Below, one piece after another: positions 57,643 through 64,000 of a DNA stretch of 64,000 nucleotides. Position 1 is the first letter of the stretch. Each line of letters starts with the position of its first letter. The DNA comes from Vicingaceae bacterium. GTDB lineage: Bacteria; Bacteroidota; Bacteroidia; Flavobacteriales_E; Vicingaceae. The notes under the pieces were generated by a model. It saw nothing but the letters and a program-made list of their open reading frames with translations. It had not been told where the DNA came from and ran no database searches. A program made the position numbers and the translations under genes. The stretch lies in the NCBI GenBank assembly GCA_028336925.1, contig JAOKVV010000002.1, positions 1 to 64,000 on the forward strand, given 5' to 3'.

Positions 57643-59004
57643 ATGAGGGTACATTTTATCGCAATTGGAGGCAGTGCCATGCACAATTTAGCATTGGCTT
57701 TAAACAGCAAAGGATATCAAGTTACAGGATCAGATGATCAAATATTTGAGCCTTCACTCAGCCGGTTAGAAAAGGTAGGTATTCTTCCAAAAGAGATGGG
57801 ATGGTTTCCTGAACATATTACTCCTGATTTAGAAGCGATTATTTTAGGAATGCACGCTCGAAAAGATAATCCTGAGCTATTAAAAGCACAGGAATTAGGT
57901 TTAAAAATATATTCCTATCCTGAATATATTTATGAGCAATCAAAAGATAAAAAACGTGTTGTAATCGGAGGAAGCCATGGTAAAACGTCTATCACCTCTA
58001 TGATTCTGCATGTATTGAATCATAAAAAAATACCTTTTGATTATCTTGTTGGTGCACAACTAGACGGTTTTGAACGAATGGTTCAGCTTTCTGATGCTCC
58101 ATTAATTATCTTAGAAGGTGATGAATACCTCTCCTCTCCTATTGATTTAACGCCTAAATTTTTATGGTATCAGCCGCATGTTGCCTTATTAAGCGGCATA
58201 GCATGGGATCATATCAATGTATTTCCAACATTTGAATTGTACAAGAAGCAGTTTCAATTATTTGCAGAAACTATTATGCCGGGTGGAAGTCTCGTGTACT
58301 TCTCGGGAGATAATTACCTCAACGCTATAACTTCAGGTAATTTAAAAGAAATCAATAAACTCCCATATCACACTCCTGAGCATTATATCGCTGATGAAAA
58401 GACACACCTAACAGCAGAAAATCAAGACATTCCGCTTCAAATATTTGGAAATCATAATTTACAAAACATAGAAGGCGCCCGATTAGTGTGTCAAGAAATT
58501 GGAATTTCAACAGCTGATTTCTATGAAGCCATACAAACCTTTAAAGGAGCAGCCAAACGATTAGAATTAATTGGAAACAAAGAAAAAACAACTGTTTACA
58601 AAGATTTTGCGCATTCACCATCTAAGTTAAGAGCAACAGTTGGAGCTGTAAAGAATCAATATCAAAATCGGAAAGTAGTTGCTTTAATGGAATTGCACAC
58701 GTTTAGCAGCCTAAACAGTGAATTTTTAGCACAATACAGCGGAAGTATGCAAGATGCCGATCATGCAATTGTTTATTACAATCCGAAAACCATAGCTCAC
58801 AAGAAATTAGATCCAATTTCTATTGAAAATGTAAAAGAAGCATTTAGTCAAGATGACTTAACTATCTACACTGACTCTATTCAATTACAAGCAGACTTGC
58901 TCAAAATGGACTGGAACAATAGTGTATTGCTTTTAATGACTTCAGGAAATTTTGATGGGGTAAATTTGAATGAATTCGGTGAAACGATTTTAAAACTAAT
59001 TTAA
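57643..59004 (+). CDS. mpl: UDP-N-acetylmuramate:L-Ala-gamma-D-Glu-meso-DAP ligase (Mpl), murein recycling
   Basis: A 453-residue Mur ligase re-using the tripeptide from cell-wall turnover. The N-terminal UDP-binding Rossmann part starts MRVHFIAIGGSAMHNLALAL, with ALNSKGYQVTGSDD; the ATP-binding site is GGSHGKTSITSMILHV; catalytic Glu in LEGDEYLSSPIDL and HAR-type GMHARKDNPEL, with FAHSPSKLRATVG typical for Mpl rather than MurC. Its end overlaps the convergent DUF4199 gene by 4 bp. Confidence 0.92.
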   Translation: MRVHFIAIGGSAMHNLALALNSKGYQVTGSDDQIFEPSLSRLEKVGILPKEMGWFPEHITPDLEAIILGMHARKDNPELLKAQELGLKIYSYPEYIYEQSKDKKRVVIGGSHGKTSITSMILHVLNHKKIPFDYLVGAQLDGFERMVQLSDAPLIILEGDEYLSSPIDLTPKFLWYQPHVALLSGIAWDHINVFPTFELYKKQFQLFAETIMPGGSLVYFSGDNYLNAITSGNLKEINKLPYHTPEHYIADEKTHLTAENQDIPLQIFGNHNLQNIEGARLVCQEIGISTADFYEAIQTFKGAAKRLELIGNKEKTTVYKDFAHSPSKLRATVGAVKNQYQNRKVVALMELHTFSSLNSEFLAQYSGSMQDADHAIVYYNPKTIAHKKLDPISIENVKEAFSQDDLTIYTDSIQLQADLLKMDWNNSVLLLMTSGNFDGVNLNEFGETILKLI

Positions 59005-59501
59005 TGTCCGAATCCTTTCATTTTACGAACGAAAAAGGTTATCATAGAGGAATATATAATTCCTACAATCATAAAAATAACCAAAGTTACGGTAGACTGA
59101 AAATAGGGAGATAAAACAAACTCTCCTGCTTTTTTCACTTCTTCTAAATTGGTATTTCCGTTTGCTTCTGCTTCTGCTACTTTTTGCTGTAGCATAATGG
59201 AGAAGTAATCAGGATCGATTAAGGTGTAATAAGCGTATAAAAAAGCAGACATAAAGATCGCATATAATGCGGCTACCTTCATACCTGCTTTTATATCATC
59301 TATGAAAGAGGAGGTTCCTCCTACTTTCATTTTATGGTTCCGAATAGTGATAAAAATAGCCGTCATGAGTAAAAAAACATAACCCAAACCTAAATACAAA
59401 TCAAAGTTGGTAAACTGCTGCCCCGTTATAAAAACAACCATTTTCAGAATAATTGAGAAAAGGGTAAACCAAATAGCGGTGGAAAAAACAGTCTTTGTCA
59501 T
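59001..59501 (-). CDS. DUF4199 family membrane protein
   Basis: A 166-residue integral membrane protein. Four hydrophobic segments are visible at about 8-26, 36-52, 72-90 and 130-152; the stretch YAYYTLIDPDYFSIMLQQKV between the third and fourth is typical of DUF4199 in Bacteroidota. No function is established. It follows rho on the minus strand after 29 bp, so may be co-transcribed with it. Confidence 0.83.
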   Translation of the reverse strand: MTKTVFSTAIWFTLFSIILKMVVFITGQQFTNFDLYLGLGYVFLLMTAIFITIRNHKMKVGGTSSFIDDIKAGMKVAALYAIFMSAFLYAYYTLIDPDYFSIMLQQKVAEAEANGNTNLEEVKKAGEFVLSPYFQSTVTLVIFMIVGIIYSSMITFFVRKMKGFGH

Positions 59502-59530
59502 GATGGTATTCTTTTACTTTCTATTACGAT

Positions 59531-61312
59531 TTAGCCGTTCATAGAAATTAAAAACTCTTCGTTATTTTTTGTTTTCGTTATTCTATCTTTCATGAATTCC
59601 ATTGCTTCTACAGGATTCATATCAGCGATGATATTTCTTAATATCCACATGCGCTGTACAATATCTTTCGATAATAACAATTCTTCTTTACGAGTGCTTG
59701 AAGAAACAATGTCGATAGCAGGGTAAATTCTTCTATTAGAAATCTTACGATCTAATTGAAGTTCCATGTTACCAGTTCCTTTAAACTCTTCAAAGATTAC
59801 CTCATCCATTTTAGAGCCTGTTTCTGTCAATGCTGTTGCTAGAATAGTTAATGAACCACCATTCTCAATTTTACGAGCAGCACCAAAGAATCGTTTTGGC
59901 TTGTGTAATGCATTTGCATCCACACCACCAGATAACACCTTACCAGATGAAGGAGACACTGTGTTGTAGGCTCTAGCTAATCGAGTAATAGAATCTAATA
60001 AAATCACAACATCATGACCACACTCTACCATTCTTTTAGCTTTCTCAAGCACTAAGTTGGCTACTTTTACATGACGCTCAGCAGGCTCATCAAATGTAGA
60101 AGAAACCACTTCCGCATTTACGCTTCTTGCCATATCGGTAACCTCTTCCGGACGTTCATCAATCAATAAAATCAATAAATAAACCTCAGGGTGGTTGGAT
60201 GCAATTGCGTTTGCAACTTCTTTCAATAAAGTAGTTTTACCTGTTTTAGGTTGTGCTACAATTAATCCTCTTTGTCCTTTTCCTATTGGTGTAAATAAAT
60301 CGATTACTCGAGTGGATAATCCTGACTTGTTATGACCAGTTAAGTTGAATTTCTCATAAGGAAACAACGGTGTTAAGTAGTCAAATGGAACACGATCTCT
60401 AACAAAATCTGGTGTTCTCCCGTTTATTTCATCCACTCTAATAAGTGGAAAATACTTTTCGCCTTCTTTCGGAGGACGAACGCTACCCCTAACCGTGTCA
60501 CCAGTTTTTAATCCAAATAGCTTTACTTGAGAAACCGATACATAAATATCATCAGGTGAATTCAAATAATTATAATCGGAAGATCTTAAGAAACCATAGC
60601 CATCAGGCATCATTTCTAATACACCTTCGCTTACTATAATCCCATCAAAATTATATCCATAATCAGCCTTTTGGCGATTACCCTTTTGGTTCGGATTGTT
60701 GTTTTGATTTGGATTCTGATTGGGGTTATTATTCAGCCTAGGATTTGCGTTTGAGTTAGTATTCCCGGTTCCATTTACAGTGGCATTAGCTGCCTTTCTT
60801 GATGGATGCGGATTTGGTTTATTTCTAACCGGCTTAGGAGTCTGAGTTTTGTCCTCTCCATCTATAGTCGCTTCCTCTTTAGTCGTTGCTTCTACCTTAG
60901 GAGCAGCTGCCTCTTTTTGTTGCTTTTCAGCTCGTGGCTTCTGTTCTGGTGGAGTTTCTTTCTTTTTAAAACGAATTTCCTTTCGTTCAGGCACATCGTT
61001 TGTTTCTTTCTTCGCTTCTACTTTTGGTGCTTCATTCTTTTCCTCTTCAGGGAAATCTAGCTTAGTAGGCGCTTCTTTTTTCTCGACTACAGGCCTTGCT
61101 TTTCTTGGCCTTGTCGCCTTAGGGGTAGTAGATTTTTCAGTAGCCTTCTTAGAAGTAATCTCCTTTTTTAGAGGCTGAATAGCTTGTTGATCAAGAATTT
61201 GATAAACTAATTCTTCCTTTTTAAGCTTGTTGAATTTTTTAATATCTAATTCTTTAGCAATCTCCTTTAGGTCGATTACCGTTTTCTGATTTAACTCAAG
61301 AATATCGTACAT
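59531..61312 (-). CDS. rho: Transcription termination factor Rho with long disordered insertion
   Basis: A 593-residue hexameric RNA helicase, against about 420 in E. coli. The SAP-like Rho_N domain (1-~48) is followed by a ~165-residue low-complexity insertion (~50-215): first Lys/Glu/Pro/Ala-rich, then Asn/Pro/Gln-rich (~174-213, e.g. [13 protein letters not shown]). The cold-shock RNA-binding domain has PDGYGFLRS (~237). The ATPase has Walker [51 protein letters not shown], the R-loop region [20 protein letters not shown] and the end [11 protein letters not shown]. All catalytic motifs are intact. Confidence 0.96.
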   Translation of the reverse strand: MYDILELNQKTVIDLKEIAKELDIKKFNKLKKEELVYQILDQQAIQPLKKEITSKKATEKSTTPKATRPRKARPVVEKKEAPTKLDFPEEEKNEAPKVEAKKETNDVPERKEIRFKKKETPPEQKPRAEKQQKEAAAPKVEATTKEEATIDGEDKTQTPKPVRNKPNPHPSRKAANATVNGTGNTNSNANPRLNNNPNQNPNQNNNPNQKGNRQKADYGYNFDGIIVSEGVLEMMPDGYGFLRSSDYNYLNSPDDIYVSVSQVKLFGLKTGDTVRGSVRPPKEGEKYFPLIRVDEINGRTPDFVRDRVPFDYLTPLFPYEKFNLTGHNKSGLSTRVIDLFTPIGKGQRGLIVAQPKTGKTTLLKEVANAIASNHPEVYLLILLIDERPEEVTDMARSVNAEVVSSTFDEPAERHVKVANLVLEKAKRMVECGHDVVILLDSITRLARAYNTVSPSSGKVLSGGVDANALHKPKRFFGAARKIENGGSLTILATALTETGSKMDEVIFEEFKGTGNMELQLDRKISNRRIYPAIDIVSSSTRKEELLLSKDIVQRMWILRNIIADMNPVEAMEFMKDRITKTKNNEEFLISMNG

Positions 61313-61393
61313 TAATGTGAAAATGTTGAAATAATAATTTAAAAATTGAAGTTCTTCTTTAGAACAATAAGCGCGAGTGCGCTAATAAAAAAC

Positions 61394-61417
61394 AATCAAA
61401 ACAAGATCGTTTTGATT
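61394..61417 (-). terminator. Intrinsic terminator after the Gfo/Idh/MocA gene
   Basis: AATCAAAAC (61394-61402) pairs with GTTTTGATT (61409-61417) around a 6-base loop; on the minus strand the hairpin is followed by GTTTTTTATT. It separates the oxidoreductase gene from rho. A small AGCGC/GCGCT hairpin lies between it and rho (61370-61383). Confidence 0.75.
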
Positions 61418-61450
61418 AAATGCTTTGCAATAATACTAATTAATCCTTTA

Positions 61451-62482
61451 TTATTGATTTTTCAATTTATATATATTCTCGATAATCTCTACTACTTTCA
61501 AACCTTCAAGAGAGTTGGTATTTACAAAATTTCTGCCTTTTAAGGTCTCGACCACATTCTCTATCACAAAATGATGATTAGCCGCACTCCCTTTATATTT
61601 TCCATAATCATTGGCAGGTAATGTTTCTTCTAAAGTAGGCATGGTGTAGTTCTCAATATTACACACCTCTACTTCATTCATATATTGTCCGCCTACTTTT
61701 ATACTTCCCTTCTCTCCTATTATGGTAATGCTACTTTCTAAGTTAGAGTTCCAAACCGAAGTAGAATAATTGATACTTCCAGCGCCTTCTTTAACAAAAT
61801 CAAAATGCACAATACCTGTATCTTCGAACTCTGTTGTTTCCTGATGATTAAAATCATAGAACTTAGCTCCTATATTCTTGATATCACCAAATAACCAAAA
61901 CATGGTATCTATAAAGTGACTAAATTGTGTAAATAGGGTTCCTCCATCACTTGAAAGTTTCCCTTTCCAATATGCAGGATCTCCTCCTTTGTAGTAATCA
62001 TTATCTCTGTTCCAGTAGCAATTTACTTGAACCAAGAATATTTTACCCAATGTCTTACTTTCTACTACTTCTTTTAGCCATTTTGCGGGTGGACTGTATC
62101 TATTTTGCATCACACAAAAGACTAACTTATTTCGCTTTAAGGCATGAAACATCACAGATTCAGCATCTAGCTTGTTCAACGCCATTGGTTTTTCGCAAAC
62201 TACATTGAAATTATTATCGAGTGCATCAATAGATTGTTGTGCATGTTCCCCATTTGGAGAGCAGATATTTACAACGTCAATCTCTGGATGGTTTTTAAAC
62301 ATTTCCTGATGAGTCATGTAAACAGGTACGTTAAACTCGTTCTTTAATTCTTCGTGCACTGAAGTATCTATATCGGATAAAGCGATCAGTTTCGCTGACT
62401 CATGTTTTACCACCATTGTAGCATGTCTCCGACCAATTCTACCTGCGCCTACAACGGCAAAATTTACATTTCCCTCAATCAT
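61451..62482 (-). CDS. Gfo/Idh/MocA family oxidoreductase
   Basis: A 343-residue NAD(P)-dependent sugar dehydrogenase. The ATG at 62482 (MIEGNVNFAVVGAGRIGRRH) is chosen; the open frame extends to a TTG at 62515. The Rossmann motif VVGAGRIGRRH, the EKPMALN catalytic Lys-Pro motif and a C-terminal alpha/beta domain with GGTLFTQFSHFIDTMFWLFG are typical. WbpB-like members oxidise UDP-sugars in O-antigen synthesis; with galE divergent to it, a role in nucleotide-sugar metabolism is plausible but unproven. Confidence 0.9.
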   Translation of the reverse strand: MIEGNVNFAVVGAGRIGRRHATMVVKHESAKLIALSDIDTSVHEELKNEFNVPVYMTHQEMFKNHPEIDVVNICSPNGEHAQQSIDALDNNFNVVCEKPMALNKLDAESVMFHALKRNKLVFCVMQNRYSPPAKWLKEVVESKTLGKIFLVQVNCYWNRDNDYYKGGDPAYWKGKLSSDGGTLFTQFSHFIDTMFWLFGDIKNIGAKFYDFNHQETTEFEDTGIVHFDFVKEGAGSINYSTSVWNSNLESSITIIGEKGSIKVGGQYMNEVEVCNIENYTMPTLEETLPANDYGKYKGSAANHHFVIENVVETLKGRNFVNTNSLEGLKVVEIIENIYKLKNQ

Positions 62483-62585
62483 TTTATAACTTATTTTGAA
62501 TTCACGAAAATACAATAAATCATGGATTTATATACATATTTCTCTATTGATAAACCATATATTTGCGGCATAAGTAAAGAAAAGC

Positions 62586-63602
62586 ATGAGTATATTAGTT
62601 ACAGGAGGAGCAGGTTATATTGGTTCACATACCTTAATAGAACTTATTAATCAGGGATATAAAAATATCATTTCAGTAGATAACTATAGTAATTCCGACG
62701 AATCTACTTACGCCCGGGTAAAAGAAATAACAGGAGTTTCTGTAAAAAAATATGCAATCGACTTAACAGACAAAAAATCTTGTACTCGATTATTTGAAGA
62801 AGAGAAAATAGAGAGTATTATTCATTTTGCAGCATTTAAATCTGTCCCTGAATCAGTAGAAAACCCTTTGGCTTATTATCACAATAACTTGGGATCATTA
62901 GTAAACATTCTGGATTGTTGCAGAGAATACAGCTGCAATCAACTAATATTCTCTTCCTCTTGTTCTGTTTATGGCAATTCAAAAGAATTACCAGTAACTG
63001 AAGAAACAGTATTAAGTAAACCCGAGTCGCCTTATGCTCAAACTAAATTTTTTGGAGAGCAAATTTTAATGGATGCAGTTAAAGCCTATTCAAATTTAAG
63101 AGTGATTATCCTTAGATATTTCAATCCAGTAGGAGCTCATAAAACCGGCTTGAATGGTGAACCTGCTTCAGAAACGCCAAATAACTTAGTGCCTTACATT
63201 ACGCAAACCGCCGCAGGTTTAAAAGAGCAGCTTCAGATTTTTGGTGGAAATTATAACACAAAAGATGGAACCTGCATAAGAGATTACATTCACGTTAGTG
63301 ATATTGCTGATGCTCATATACTAGCTTTATCTTATTTAAGTAAAATGGATAAGCAAATTGACATTTTGAATTTAGGAACAGGAAATGGAGTTTCTGTTTT
63401 AGAAGTAGTTAAGAGTTTTGAAAAGGTCAATAATCTCTCATTGAACTATGCGATTGTAGACAGAAGAGATGGTGATGTAGAGGCTGTTTATGCCAATAAT
63501 AGTAAAGCAATAAAGCTACTTGGATGGTATCCTAAATATGGCTTAGAAGAAATGATGAAGAGTGCTTGGAAATGGCAATTGCATTTAGCTGAGAACAACT
63601 AA
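62586..63602 (+). CDS. galE: UDP-glucose 4-epimerase
   Basis: A 338-residue extended SDR enzyme interconverting UDP-glucose and UDP-galactose. NAD site TGGAGYIGSHTLIELI, SSSCSVYG with the catalytic Ser, YAQTKFFGEQ (YxxxK), LRYFNPVGAHKTGLNGE and GTCIRDYIHVSDIADAH are all canonical. A TATATTTG box (62558-62565) lies 20 bp before the ATG and may be the -7 element. Its stop overlaps the convergent rlmH stop. Confidence 0.95.
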   Translation: MSILVTGGAGYIGSHTLIELINQGYKNIISVDNYSNSDESTYARVKEITGVSVKKYAIDLTDKKSCTRLFEEEKIESIIHFAAFKSVPESVENPLAYYHNNLGSLVNILDCCREYSCNQLIFSSSCSVYGNSKELPVTEETVLSKPESPYAQTKFFGEQILMDAVKAYSNLRVIILRYFNPVGAHKTGLNGEPASETPNNLVPYITQTAAGLKEQLQIFGGNYNTKDGTCIRDYIHVSDIADAHILALSYLSKMDKQIDILNLGTGNGVSVLEVVKSFEKVNNLSLNYAIVDRRDGDVEAVYANNSKAIKLLGWYPKYGLEEMMKSAWKWQLHLAENN

Positions 63603-64000
63603 TGGTGATACTTTTCGCCTTTTATAATCGTATGGGCTCTATATAATTGTTCCAAGAAAAAAAGGCGTACCATTTGATGAGTTAAGGTCATTTTTGAAAG
63701 CCCTAATTGATAATTGGCTCTTTTATAAACTTCTTCGCTAAATCCAAATGGACCGCCAATTACAAAAATGATATTAGACATTCCTGCATTCTGCCACTTT
63801 TGAACTTGATTAGCAAACTTTTCAGATGACAAGTAAGATCCTCTTTCATCGAGCAAAACTAAAAAATCACAGGAAGATAATTGATTTAAAAGCAGTTTCC
63901 CCTCCTCTACTTTCTGAGCATATTGCGAAGGAAATTTTAATTTCTTAGGCAACTCGAAAACAACCGTTTCAAACTTTGCGTAATGCTTTAAACGACTTTC
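63599..64000 (-). CDS. rlmH: 23S rRNA (pseudouridine1915-N3)-methyltransferase RlmH (5' end outside window)
   Basis: C-terminal ~133 of about 157 residues of the SPOUT methyltransferase that modifies m3Psi1915 of 23S rRNA helix 69. The frame remains open to the window edge (ESRLKHYAKFETVVFELPKK), so the first ~24 residues lie outside. The SAM-binding knot has FVIGGPFGFSEEVYKRANYQ and the C-terminal MTLTHQMVRLFFLEQLYRAH, closing HTIIKGEKYHH, which is the invariant family end. Confidence 0.94.
   Translation of the reverse strand, partial: ESRLKHYAKFETVVFELPKKLKFPSQYAQKVEEGKLLLNQLSSCDFLVLLDERGSYLSSEKFANQVQKWQNAGMSNIIFVIGGPFGFSEEVYKRANYQLGLSKMTLTHQMVRLFFLEQLYRAHTIIKGEKYHH

Noticed and set aside
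60806-61178. Long plus-strand open frames over the 5' part of rho
   Set aside because: They are antisense to the low-complexity Rho insertion, whose codon bias keeps the opposite strand open.
1-64000. tRNA genes, CRISPR arrays, insertion sequences, prophage
   Set aside because: I looked through the larger gaps on both strands and saw no cloverleaf, no regularly spaced repeat series and no transposase or phage gene.

Overview
The window is a chromosomal segment of a Bacteroidota bacterium, most likely of the order Cytophagales (Marivirga/Fulvivirga-like; genus not decidable here). Supporting signs are a very AT-rich composition, promoters of the TTG / TAnnTTTG type instead of E. coli -35/-10 boxes, Bacteroidota-specific families (DUF4290, the Rho with a long disordered insertion, the HTH-less AAA+ response regulator), zinc-free L36 and S14, and the secY-map-infA-rpmJ-rpsM order in the ribosomal operon. 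No tRNA, rRNA, CRISPR array, insertion sequence or prophage was seen.

Layout. 1-4956: mixed housekeeping genes (3'-5' exonuclease end, FAH-family hydrolase, saccharopine dehydrogenase family, DUF423, AsnB-type asparagine synthase). 5021-9307: remains of an exopolysaccharide/capsule locus in which a GT4 glycosyltransferase, a Wzc-like chain-length/kinase gene and a WecA/MraY-type sugar-phosphate transferase are all broken, while a Wza-like export lipoprotein and rfbC remain open. 9308-13844: lytic transglycosylase (fused in frame to the relic before it), uvrA and a LOG-family protein. 13845-21709: a 22-bp perfect palindrome, then envelope genes: two neighbouring proteins with related SPOR-like C-termini, a FAD oxidoreductase, an EEP-family lipoprotein, an S41 protease and a DUF1573 protein. 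21788-27546 (minus): UbiD-type decarboxylase, citrate synthase, enolase, carA. 27582-45476 (minus): one nearly gap-free str-S10-spc-alpha operon of 30 genes from rpsL to rplQ, with a recognisable promoter at its head, a hairpin at the predicted 5' end of the mRNA and an intrinsic terminator at its end. 45672-52494 (plus): UvrD/PcrA helicase, DUF4290, murA (Asp in place of the fosfomycin-target Cys), TlpA-like thioredoxin, grpE-dnaJ. 52899-57258 (plus): ABC-2 exporter pair, Ppx/GppA phosphatase, HTH-less NtrC-type regulator. 57259-64000: degenerate intergenic repeats, mpl, DUF4199, rho, Gfo/Idh/MocA oxidoreductase, galE and the end of rlmH.

How it fits together: most of the window is core translation, DNA repair, peptidoglycan and central-metabolism functions, all with intact frames and catalytic motifs. 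Against this background the concentrated damage in the 5-9 kb polysaccharide locus stands out as real gene decay. I did not find a clearly new defence or mobile system. The most noteworthy items are the decaying polysaccharide locus with its in-frame relic-transglycosylase fusion, the paired SPOR-domain proteins with an unrecognised duplicated domain, the head-to-head palindrome beside them, and the 5'-terminal hairpin of the ribosomal operon.
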